From assembly GCA_947259185.1 (NCBI GenBank), contig CAMYKT010000021.1:1-31053 (forward strand): DNA of 31,053 nt. The letters run 5' to 3'. Every line of letters begins with the position of its first letter. Positions within the stretch are counted from its first letter, which is position 1. The notes under the pieces were generated by a model. It saw nothing but the letters and a program-made list of their open reading frames with translations, had not been told where the DNA came from and did not search any database. This stretch comes from an uncultured Methanobacteriaceae archaeon. Lineage in GTDB: Archaea; Methanobacteriota; Methanobacteria; Methanobacteriales; Methanobacteriaceae. Both the position numbers and the translations under genes were made by a program. This document shows, piece by piece, positions 24,378 to 31,053 of the stretch.

Positions 24378-25223
24378 CTACATTACAATTTTAGCAAGAT
24401 TTTTTATGGTAAGAGGCTCTGATTTCTGATGGTAGTATTCAAATAATGATTTGGCCCACCTAATAGAACTTTTATCAGTGCTGATTAAGTCTCTATTCTG
24501 ATCATAGCTCCCATCACAATTAAAAAGACCTAAAGACATAAATTTATCTGTAACAGTAAATGCTACAGGTATTTCTCCATTATAAAGTCTTATTCGTAGA
24601 TTTTTATTTAAAATTACTTCAGAAAGAGCTTTAAAATCCACTGAAAGCACTACTTTTTTTACTATTTCTTTGGTGAAAATAAGTGTTACATTTGCATCTC
24701 CATTTAACATAGATTCAAAAATGCCCATGTAATCTGGATGTGAAATTGAAGAAACCCCACATACATCTTTAGATTTGATTAAAAGCTCTTTAAAGTTAGT
24801 ATGAGTTTTGTAAATATCAGCATAATTAGCTTTTATCAACTCTGAATCTTGCAAAGCACCCATATCCTCCAAAAGAAAATCAGGTATCCCTTCAATATCG
24901 TGATTGAGCCATAATTCTTCAAATTTTTTAGTGGTTGACATTAATTTCAGAAAGTCCATTAGTGAATATAATTTCAAAAAGCCGATTTGTGAAATAAGGT
25001 ACTTGTCCTCGACCTTAATTACCATGTTTTCTTCTAAAAGTCTTTTCATATTATTAGAGATTGCAGCAAAGCTCAAGTCGTTTTCTTCTTTTATTTCTTT
25101 CATGGCCTTGGGATATTCGAGAATACTGCTTAAAATATTTAAGCGTATCCTGGATTTAATCATAAATTTCAAATCATCCTGAACAAAGTCATAATAGTTG
25201 AAAAGATTTTCCAAATCAGTCAT
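24378..25223 (-). CDS. FilR1-type winged-helix regulator, copy B
   Basis: A 281-residue paralogue of copy A with the same two domains: a winged helix at about residues 20-85 (SRIRLNILSSILEYPKAMKEIKEENDLSFAAISNNMKRLLEENMV) and the C-terminal sensor-like domain with VTLIFTKEIVKKVV and FMSLGLFNCDGSYDQNRDLIS. I set the start at the ATG at 25223, because GGTGA ends 5 bases before it; the GTG at 25232 in frame is part of that site. It comes first in the pair, and is divergent from the TatD-like gene across 102 bases, which would be the place for an autoregulatory operator. Sequence divergence between A and B is considerable, implying separate ligands or heterodimers. Confidence 0.8.
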   Translation of the reverse strand: MTDLENLFNYYDFVQDDLKFMIKSRIRLNILSSILEYPKAMKEIKEENDLSFAAISNNMKRLLEENMVIKVEDKYLISQIGFLKLYSLMDFLKLMSTTKKFEELWLNHDIEGIPDFLLEDMGALQDSELIKANYADIYKTHTNFKELLIKSKDVCGVSSISHPDYMGIFESMLNGDANVTLIFTKEIVKKVVLSVDFKALSEVILNKNLRIRLYNGEIPVAFTVTDKFMSLGLFNCDGSYDQNRDLISTDKSSIRWAKSLFEYYHQKSEPLTIKNLAKIVM

Positions 25224-25325
25224 TTGATTCACCTTATATAGAATAAATATATTTTACATAACTTACTTAAAAACTATTAGGATATTATTATCCTTTTATC
25301 CATCTATATGTTATGAGGTGATGAT

Positions 25326-26081
25326 ATGATTGATGCCCACATACATGCCGATACCAGGCCTTATGAAGACTTTGAAAGTATGGTTATTTCCGGGGTGAAC
25401 ACTGCCATAAGCTGTGCCCATGATCCCCTTAGAATGACAAGTTCGGAGGTAGTTTTCGACCATTTTTATCGTTTAATGAATAATGACGTTAAAAGAGCTG
25501 CAGAAAATGGCTTAAAATTGTACCTTGCACTGGGAATACACCCTCGCAGTATTTCATCCGACCATGAAAAAATTTTAAAAAAGTTACCACGGCTAATAAA
25601 AGAAGATTCAGTGGTGGCAATAGGGGAAATAGGACTTGAAAGTGGTTCAGAAGAAGAGATAAGTATATTTAAAAAACAGTTAAAAATAGCAGAGGATTTG
25701 AAAGCCAGGGTGATTGTGCATACACCTCGAAGCAATAAAAAGGAAGTTTCACTTAAAACCATATCCATTATACAGGATAATATTAATCCAGCCCATGCAA
25801 TTTTAGACCATGTTGATTTTAGTATTGTGGATGATGTAATTGAAGAGGAATTTATGCTGGGACTCACGGTTCAACCTCAAAAAATGACCCCTCCAGAAGC
25901 TATAAAAATTTTAGAGGATTACGGGTCTGAGAAATTCTTATTAAATAGTGATATCAGTTCTTCCCCATCAGATCCCTTAGCCGTAGCTAAAACCGTGCAC
26001 TTAATGAGATTAAGAAATTTTGGTAATAAAGAAATCAATCAGGTTTCCTATGAAAATGCAGCTAATTTTTTCTCAATTTAA
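25326..26081 (+). CDS. TatD-like metal-dependent hydrolase
   Basis: A 251-residue amidohydrolase-fold protein related to TatD DNases (archaeal subgroup). Metal ligands look to be H5 and H7 (MIDAHIHADTRP), E101 (AIGEIGLE), H132 (RVIVHTP), H162 (ILDHVD) and D209 (LLNSDISS). The expected activity is hydrolysis of a phosphoester, perhaps in DNA; the archaeal subgroup is largely untested. GAGGTGATG precedes the ATG at 25326. It is divergent from the FilR1-type pair and its stop is one base from the stop of the convergent PfkB gene. Confidence 0.82.
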   Translation: MIDAHIHADTRPYEDFESMVISGVNTAISCAHDPLRMTSSEVVFDHFYRLMNNDVKRAAENGLKLYLALGIHPRSISSDHEKILKKLPRLIKEDSVVAIGEIGLESGSEEEISIFKKQLKIAEDLKARVIVHTPRSNKKEVSLKTISIIQDNINPAHAILDHVDFSIVDDVIEEEFMLGLTVQPQKMTPPEAIKILEDYGSEKFLLNSDISSSPSDPLAVAKTVHLMRLRNFGNKEINQVSYENAANFFSI

Positions 26082-26082
26082 A

Positions 26083-26931
26083 TTAATTTATTGCTCCTAG
26101 TAATTTAAGACATCTGAATGCCGATTGGTTTGCAAATTCCAGACATTTTTCTTCTTTTTCACCTTTTAGCCATTTAAAAACGAATCCCGCCGCAAAAGCA
26201 TCCCCCGCTCCTGTTGTATCTAAGGCTTTTATTTTTTTTGTGCCGGCCGGGAGGGTCTTATCCTGGGAGTAAAGTATGGCTCCCTCTTTTCCCCGGGTTA
26301 CAATCACATTATTAACCCCTTCTTCTAAAAGTAACTGAGAACCTTCATGAATTTGTTCCCCCGTTAAAATATTAACCTCTTTATCATTTAAAAATAATAA
26401 TTCAGTTTTTTTTAGCACCCTTTTTAATTTATCCACCCCAAAAGATGATAAAAGTGGTCCTGGAGAAAAAGATAGTTTTTTGGCATACTGGGCCACATCC
26501 CAAGCCACTTCCCAGTAAACACCAGTTAAATGAGTAAATGGGGAGGATTTGATATAATCAATATCTTCTTTTAAAATACTTAATTTTGCATTGGCTCCCA
26601 TGAAGGAATAGATGGATCTTTTCCCACGGTTATCCACACTTATAAATGCCATTCCGGTTTGATCATTTAGGGTTACACAACGGGAAATATCCATGTTTTC
26701 ACCGCTAACTTTGCTTAGAATCATTTTCCCATAATCATCATTTCCCAAACGAGCCATTAATCCGGTTTTAATACCATTTCTAGATAGGTTAACAGCAAAA
26801 TTAAGAGCAGATCCCCCGGGTGAAGTATTAATTGTTTCTATATACATTTCACTGTCTATTTCAACAAAGCGAGGTACCTTTAAAATAAAATCCATATTAC
26901 AGGTCCCTATGCTTATAACTTCCACAGACAA
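26083..26931 (-). CDS. PfkB-family sugar or nucleoside kinase
   Basis: A 282-residue ribokinase-like enzyme. The first PfkB signature is SPGGSALNFAVNLSRNG (37-53) and the second DTTGAGDAFAAGF (238-250) with the catalytic aspartate D244. VVTRGKEG-like ATP-side sequence (NNVIVTRGKEGAIL) precedes it. Archaeal members of this family include ribose-1-phosphate, cytidine/guanosine and nucleoside kinases; the substrate here is unresolved. I choose the TTG at 26931, since GGTGA is 5 bases upstream of it; the GTG at 26940 is part of that site. It is 42 bases downstream of minD and may be read through from it. Confidence 0.85.
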   Translation of the reverse strand: MSVEVISIGTCNMDFILKVPRFVEIDSEMYIETINTSPGGSALNFAVNLSRNGIKTGLMARLGNDDYGKMILSKVSGENMDISRCVTLNDQTGMAFISVDNRGKRSIYSFMGANAKLSILKEDIDYIKSSPFTHLTGVYWEVAWDVAQYAKKLSFSPGPLLSSFGVDKLKRVLKKTELLFLNDKEVNILTGEQIHEGSQLLLEEGVNNVIVTRGKEGAILYSQDKTLPAGTKKIKALDTTGAGDAFAAGFVFKWLKGEKEEKCLEFANQSAFRCLKLLGAIN

Positions 26932-26973
26932 ATAAGTCACCTGAATTAAAAAAAATAATGAAAAATAAAAAAC

Positions 26974-27753
26974 CTATCTTCTTCCCATAAGTCCGTCGAT
27001 AAGCTTGGTAATAACTCCTTTTTTATCTGGTTCAATAGGATGATATTGTTCACCCACCAGGTCTGCTGCAAGTTTCATTATAGAATTGGTTACTTGAGAT
27101 TTAGGATTTTTAATAACTATTGGCTCTCCAAAAGCAGCAGACCGACTTACCTCGGGATCATCAGGTATGACACTTATGACTGGAACTTCCAGTATGGTTT
27201 CGATTTCATCAACAGTTAAAAAAGTTTTATCGTGTTGTTCACGGTTAATTACCACACCCAGAATATTTACTCCTAATTTAGTAGCAATTATTTTGGTTTT
27301 TAATGCATCACTTATAGAGGGAACTTCTGGTGTGGTGACCAGTATTAATTCATCAGCAGCAGCCAGAGCAGCCAGAGCATCTTTTTCCAGTCCAGCAGGC
27401 GCATCGATTAAGAGTATGTCAGTATCTTCTATTAGTCGGGATAATGTTTCTTCTAAGCGGTCTAATTTAACGTTTCTTAGGCCTTCCAGAGAAATACCTG
27501 CTGGAACAATTCTAACACCGCTGGGGCCCTCATATATTGCATCTTCTATAGATGCTTCCCCGGCCAATACTTCGTGTAGTGTTACTGATTTTCCTTCCAT
27601 CCCTAAAATAAGTTCTAGATTAGCCATGGCAATATCTGCATCTAAAACCACAGTTCTTTCACCATAGGTAGATAATGCTACACCTAAATTTGCAGTAATA
27701 GTTGTCTTTCCTACACCACCTTTTCCTGATGCAATGGTTATAACCCGAGTCAA
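26974..27753 (-). CDS. minD: MinD-type cell-division/polarity ATPase
   Basis: A 259-residue ParA/MinD-superfamily ATPase. The deviant Walker A is GKGGVGKTT (10-18) with the extra lysine K11; VLDADIAMANLELILG is the switch I/A' region, and LLIDAPAGL the Walker B. The C-terminal 15 residues (KGVITKLIDGLMGRR) form an amphipathic helix, the membrane-targeting sequence characteristic of MinD. MinD would bind the membrane with ATP and position something: in bacteria the division plane; in haloarchaea MinD4 places archaella and chemoreceptors. The start is TTG at 27753 with GGAGGAG 5 bases upstream. The three genes upstream (DUF2226, SepF and DUF1611) are on the same strand. Confidence 0.88.
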   Translation of the reverse strand: MTRVITIASGKGGVGKTTITANLGVALSTYGERTVVLDADIAMANLELILGMEGKSVTLHEVLAGEASIEDAIYEGPSGVRIVPAGISLEGLRNVKLDRLEETLSRLIEDTDILLIDAPAGLEKDALAALAAADELILVTTPEVPSISDALKTKIIATKLGVNILGVVINREQHDKTFLTVDEIETILEVPVISVIPDDPEVSRSAAFGEPIVIKNPKSQVTNSIMKLAADLVGEQYHPIEPDKKGVITKLIDGLMGRR

Positions 27754-27830
27754 TACTACTCCTCCTCACAAATAATCATACTAGTAAAATTAAATTCATC
27801 ATTATCCTATTTAATTATAGTTATTTTAAG

Positions 27831-29084
27831 TTAATTAATATCAATATTTATCTCAAAATTCTCCACAATTTGTGGATATTCCCTGAAGCTTTTTCGTATT
27901 TCCATTTCTACTATTTCAGAAATATGAAACTTTAAATTTTGAATATCCTTAGAATCCCCCATAATCCGGGAAAAGATACCTTTAGATGCATATTCACAGA
28001 TAATATTAATTTTTCCAGACAGTTCATTAGTATTATCTAAAAAAACCATGACTTCGGTCCCACCGATCTTATTAATGCCCATAACTGATTTTTTGATTTT
28101 ATTCATCAGAGTTAATTCAATTTTTTCCAAATCTTCAATACTTACTTCGCCACCTTTATAGGTTTCAATAACTTTATCAACTTCCTCATCTTCAATATCC
28201 TTTAAACCATATTTTTTCATGAGGTCAGCGCGATCCATAGGTATTTGAGGTTCTGTATTTCCCTCTTCTAAGATTAATTCTTCTTCAGATGTAATTTCTT
28301 CCCCGGTAGAATGTTGAGAAGAATCATCCTCAGATTTCAGGGGTTTTTCTGAATTTTCTATTTCAGCTAATTTTTCTGTTGGTGTGACTTTTGAAGTTTC
28401 ATTTTTTAAATCAGGACCAGTTTTTGAATCCAGGTTAACTTCAACATCATCATTATTTTGATTGGAAACTTGTGCTTTAATTTTAGAATTACTTTCTATT
28501 GATTTGGAAGTAGTATTATTTTCTGTGGATTCTCCAAAGCTATTATCACTTTTAATAGAATTATTTTCCTTTATATCCAGTTTTGCATCTTCCATTGAGT
28601 TAGTTTCAGGAGCAGTTTTCACTTCAGGTAAATCATCCGCTTTTTCAGTAGCAGATCCATTGGCTATTGATTCCCGGTAGCTGACCGTTTTAGGATTAAA
28701 ATATTCATCTTCTGAAGGATTTATAATCATTTCTGATGGTTTTTCAGTAGTTTTATTGGATTTTTTTGCAAAATCAAATTTATATACTTTGTTTAAATCA
28801 ATCAAATAATCTATTTGGGTTTTTTTTAAATCAAATACTTCTATCAAAGTATCTGTTTTCCCCAGGGCAGAATTAATTTTCTCTAAGGCATCATGTTTTA
28901 AATGGCGGTCATAAGAAGCTGCGACCTGCATCCCATATTTAAAAAGTATATATCCTTCTTCTGAGCCATGAGTGACTCTGATAAAACCATTATGCTCCTT
29001 TTGCATTAATTTTTCTAATAATTCTGATAATTCAAGTTCATCAGCATAAGATACTTGAGATGGCTTGGTAATTGGTAATTCCAT
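27831..29084 (-). CDS. DUF2226 protein with PATAN-like N-terminus and acidic linker
   Basis: A 417-residue protein in three parts. Residues 17-95 (ELLEKLMQKEHNGFIRVTHG ... ILFKYGMQVAASYDRH) resemble PATAN/DUF4388 domains: a GY/F-strand, a small loop, and G-x-x-x-A, as found in proteins partnered with roadblock/LC7 and GTPases. Residues about 106-290 are a linker rich in Ser, Glu, Asn, Asp and Lys, surely disordered. Residues about 290-417 form a folded domain with VMVFLDNTNELSGKINIICEY and a final helix and strand. I assign DUF2226; its function is unknown. The ATG at 29084 follows GAGG. It is 49 bases after sepF and 77 before minD. There is no membrane helix. Confidence 0.68.
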   Translation of the reverse strand: MELPITKPSQVSYADELELSELLEKLMQKEHNGFIRVTHGSEEGYILFKYGMQVAASYDRHLKHDALEKINSALGKTDTLIEVFDLKKTQIDYLIDLNKVYKFDFAKKSNKTTEKPSEMIINPSEDEYFNPKTVSYRESIANGSATEKADDLPEVKTAPETNSMEDAKLDIKENNSIKSDNSFGESTENNTTSKSIESNSKIKAQVSNQNNDDVEVNLDSKTGPDLKNETSKVTPTEKLAEIENSEKPLKSEDDSSQHSTGEEITSEEELILEEGNTEPQIPMDRADLMKKYGLKDIEDEEVDKVIETYKGGEVSIEDLEKIELTLMNKIKKSVMGINKIGGTEVMVFLDNTNELSGKINIICEYASKGIFSRIMGDSKDIQNLKFHISEIVEMEIRKSFREYPQIVENFEINIDIN

Positions 29085-29133
29085 TTTTTGCCTCAGAGAA
29101 GTATGTTGATTAGTTAAGTCCAGATAAAACTGA

Positions 29134-29493
29134 TTAATCTTTCCTGATCAATTTAATTTCAGGAGGAGTCACCACGATTATATTTTTACCATTTTTGCAT
29201 AGTAGTATTGCTTCCACCCCTGAATCTACCCTGAGTGCTTTTAGTTTTTCACCTGCTAATTGAAAATCTTCCGGGCTTTCATTTTCCAGGTGACTCATAT
29301 CCAGTATTATTGGATTTTTTTCCTCAAGTATCTGACTAGTTACGTAATCAATATCCTCAATAGTGCGTGCTTTCATCAGAATAATTTCATAAAATGAATG
29401 TTCAGGAACTATAATAGAATCTTGTTCCTTTTTTTCTTCATTTTCTTCTTCTAGGCCCAGGTTTTTTTTAACAAAATCCATTACATCCTTCAT
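29134..29493 (-). CDS. sepF: Cell division protein SepF
   Basis: A 119-residue protein with the archaeal SepF layout. Residues 1-14 (MKDVMDFVKKNLGL) form an amphipathic membrane-binding helix. A short acidic linker leads to the beta-strand/helix domain from about residue 32 (FYEIILMKARTIEDIDYVTSQILEEKNPIILDMSHLENESPED) and ends with a strand repeat (IIVVTPPEIKL). Archaeal SepF anchors FtsZ to the membrane during division, as shown in Methanobrevibacter. The ATG at 29493 lies in a 4-base ATGA overlap with the DUF1611 stop and has GGGGAG 8 bases upstream. ftsZ is not in the window. Confidence 0.88.
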   Translation of the reverse strand: MKDVMDFVKKNLGLEEENEEKKEQDSIIVPEHSFYEIILMKARTIEDIDYVTSQILEEKNPIILDMSHLENESPEDFQLAGEKLKALRVDSGVEAILLCKNGKNIIVVTPPEIKLIRKD

Positions 29494-30548
29494 TTCTCAA
29501 TCTCCCCTAAATAATTCATAATTACATCCAGTAATCTTGTGCTGCCTCCATTTTTAACATCCACTGTTGGGAGAGAATATTTCGACTCAAATTTCTTTAA
29601 AATTCCATTTTCATTAGTATCTCTTAAATTTAAAGAAATTCCTAAAACAGTGGTGGGTTCAACAGATTCTATAGCCTTTATTTCCTCCATTATACCCCGG
29701 GGCTTACGATAGGGGTGGTTTGGCCGGTGGCACAAAATGGAAGCATCGGGTATTGATCCTATTAATATTGCTGCAGATAATCCACGGGGATGGGGATTTC
29801 CCAGTTCAGTTAAGCTGGCCTGGCTTTCCACAAAGATAATATCCGGGTCTTTTTTTTCTTCCAGATATTTGATAGAACCCATTAAAGACGAAGCTACATC
29901 CATTACCGATAAACTACCTGCTCTGAAATTCAAATCAGCAGGTTGTTCCAACCCCATTTCATCGGTAGAAATTACTCCTACTTCTAGTCCTCTTTCTTGA
30001 GCTTCTTTGCCCAATAAGCGAGTTGTGGTCCTTTTTCCACATTCTTGGGAAGTACCTCCAATATAAATGACCGGAGATTTATGCTGATAATTTATTTTTG
30101 GTAAAATTTCAGTGCATTTAGAGGGAGCCATGCCAAAAATTTTTTCAATTACATCCAGCCGGGGGCTAATTTCCTTTAATATTACTTTTTTTTGGCTGGC
30201 GAATTTTAAAAGAGAGGTATTTTCCAATAGAGGAAGTGATCTAAATGAGGTTACCACATTCTTCCCACTATTTATGGCCTCCACCGCATATTTCAATGCA
30301 GAACCTTCGGCACCAATAGGAAGCATTATAGCTACACTTTTAGCTGAAGTTTCATTTAATAAATCCGGTAAATTAGAAGCTACCTGGAATCCGCAAAAAG
30401 ATTTCCCATGTTTTTTAGGATCATCGTCGACGAATCCTACGGTTTCCACTCCTTCAAAATTAGAGAACTTTTCTCCTCCGCCTCCGCAACCTATAACAAT
30501 AAATGGGTTAAGCTTTTGAAGTTCTTCAACAGAAGATACTACGTACAA
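29490..30548 (-). CDS. DUF1611 P-loop protein upstream of sepF
   Basis: A 352-residue protein of the DUF1611 type. The N-terminal third is a Rossmann-like domain (FIVIGCGGGGEKF at 16-28, VGFVDDDPKKHG, AIMLPIGAEG); the C-terminal part is a P-loop NTPase-like domain with GGTSQECGKRTT (164-175), then VGVISTDEMGLEQPADL and IIFVESQASL. Some DUF1611 relatives take part in N-acylated D-amino acid (D-glutamate) metabolism; I cannot say whether this one does. The start is TTG at 30548, with GGAGTGAT 5 bases upstream. The stop overlaps sepF by 4 bases, implying co-translation. Confidence 0.75.
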   Translation of the reverse strand: MYVVSSVEELQKLNPFIVIGCGGGGEKFSNFEGVETVGFVDDDPKKHGKSFCGFQVASNLPDLLNETSAKSVAIMLPIGAEGSALKYAVEAINSGKNVVTSFRSLPLLENTSLLKFASQKKVILKEISPRLDVIEKIFGMAPSKCTEILPKINYQHKSPVIYIGGTSQECGKRTTTRLLGKEAQERGLEVGVISTDEMGLEQPADLNFRAGSLSVMDVASSLMGSIKYLEEKKDPDIIFVESQASLTELGNPHPRGLSAAILIGSIPDASILCHRPNHPYRKPRGIMEEIKAIESVEPTTVLGISLNLRDTNENGILKKFESKYSLPTVDVKNGGSTRLLDVIMNYLGEIEK

Positions 30549-30601
30549 AGAATCACTCCTTATTAAGTATTTGGTGAGATTAAATAGAAACTTTAATTAC
30601 T

Positions 30602-30616
30602 TATTTATTTAATAAA
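30602..30616 (-). promoter_or_regulatory. TATA region for the DUF1611-sepF-DUF2226-minD unit
   Basis: The minus strand reads TTTATTAAATAAATA, followed by room for a leader of about 30 bases before the TTG at 30548. It is ten bases from the opposite-facing TATA of the roadblock gene, so the two promoters share a 124-base divergent region and could be co-regulated. Confidence 0.45.
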
Positions 30617-30625
30617 TGATTAAAG

Positions 30626-30633
30626 CATATATA
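30626..30633 (+). promoter_or_regulatory. TATA box of the roadblock/LC7 gene
   Basis: The plus strand reads CATATATA, preceded by AAAG as a possible B recognition element. The expected start near 30656 leaves a leader of about 17 bases that contains GGAGG at 30662-30666, six bases before the ATG at 30673. Spacing fits archaeal rules. Confidence 0.5.
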
Positions 30634-30672
30634 CTTTAGGTAATATAATCAAGTTGTAGATGGAGGCAGATT

Positions 30673-31020
30673 ATGATAGGAAGAATACTTAAAGATTTAG
30701 GTAGGATTAATGGAGTGAGTGGATCTTTAGTTGTAGGAAAAGATGGTTTGATTATAGAAAGCGAAGTGCCTTCAGATATAGATTCTGAGCTGGTTGCAGC
30801 TATGTCTTCAGCTGTTTTTGGTACAGCTGAACGATCTGCAGAAGAAATGAAACACGAACCTTTAGAACAGGTTATGATTGAGGGAAGTAGAGGGAAAACA
30901 CTAATGATAGATGCTGGTGAAGGAATACTGGTAGTAATAACTGATATAGAAATAAATCTGGGACTCATTCGTATTGAGATGAGGAGAAGTTCAGAAAGAG
31001 TAAAGGATTTATTAACCTAA
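30673..31020 (+). CDS. Roadblock/LC7 domain protein
   Basis: A 115-residue single-domain protein of the roadblock/LC7 superfamily. It has the expected helix, GVSGSLVVGKDGLIIESEVP strand pair, central helix SELVAAMSSAVFGTAERSAEE and the final strands QVMIEGSRGKTLMIDAGEGILVVIT, then a C-terminal helix. These proteins dimerise and regulate small Ras-like GTPases (as in MglB) or bind PATAN proteins. No GTPase gene is visible next door within the window. It is divergent from the DUF1611-sepF-DUF2226-minD unit across 124 bases, which suggests shared function. The ATG at 30673 has GGAGG six bases upstream. Nothing more is seen in the last 33 bases of the window. Confidence 0.86.
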   Translation: MIGRILKDLGRINGVSGSLVVGKDGLIIESEVPSDIDSELVAAMSSAVFGTAERSAEEMKHEPLEQVMIEGSRGKTLMIDAGEGILVVITDIEINLGLIRIEMRRSSERVKDLLT

Positions 31021-31053
31021 AATTAAATTAATATTCATATCGGTTTTAGAAAT

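Noticed and set aside
27167..27667. 166-codon plus-strand frame opposite minD
   Set aside because: Antisense to a clear MinD with all its motifs; low-complexity serine/alanine composition.

Overview
The window reads as chromosome of a hydrogenotrophic methanogen of the order Methanobacteriales, most likely Methanobacterium or a close relative. The evidence is a run of methanogenesis marker genes, a CoM/CoB-type fumarate reductase subunit (TfrB), archaeal SepF and MinD, two FilR1-type regulators, low G+C with very AT-rich gaps, archaeal TATA boxes, and ribosome binding sites of the GGAGG or GGTGA type, often with TTG or GTG starts. There is no insertion sequence, prophage, tRNA, rRNA or CRISPR array. 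It looks like dense core genome.

Region 1 (1-5273, minus strand) is one tight set: DUF2117, mmp2, mmp3, mmp6, DUF2111, mmp5 and the start of mmp15, which is cut by the window edge. Several junctions are 4-base stop/start overlaps. Mmp3, Mmp6 and Mmp15-type proteins belong to the machinery that activates methyl-coenzyme M reductase. DUF2111 and DUF2117 ride in the same transcription unit and are candidates for the same job. A TATA box placed for a leaderless mRNA sits ahead of DUF2117.

Region 2 (5403-7956) holds a Nob1-like rRNA endonuclease, a 472-base gap with a GC-rich foldable element that may be a small RNA, a MoaB-type molybdopterin gene, and a minus-strand set: a PRC-barrel protein, a 51-residue zinc protein and pyrE, the last two overlapping. 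Region 3 (8039-11674) has two close sodium:solute symporter paralogues with one small accessory membrane protein between them.

Region 4 (12045-19223) is aryl-acid and fumarate metabolism: a phenylacetate-CoA ligase-like gene and a two-ACT-domain gene converge on iorBA (indolepyruvate:ferredoxin oxidoreductase). An unrecognised HExxH protein and tfrB follow. The gap ahead of iorA carries three roughly 40-bp imperfect tandem repeats.

Region 5 (19271-26931) carries a TrmJ-like rRNA/tRNA methyltransferase, DUF1512, dCTP deaminase, glycyl-tRNA synthetase, two tandem FilR1-type regulators, a TatD-like hydrolase and a PfkB kinase. Region 6 (26974-31020) is the most suggestive for new biology: MinD, a DUF2226 protein with a PATAN-like front end and a long acidic linker, SepF, a DUF1611 nucleotide-binding protein, and a divergent roadblock/LC7 protein. 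Together they look like a membrane-localised cell-division or polarity module. Family names here come from reading motifs and remembered family features; no search was run.
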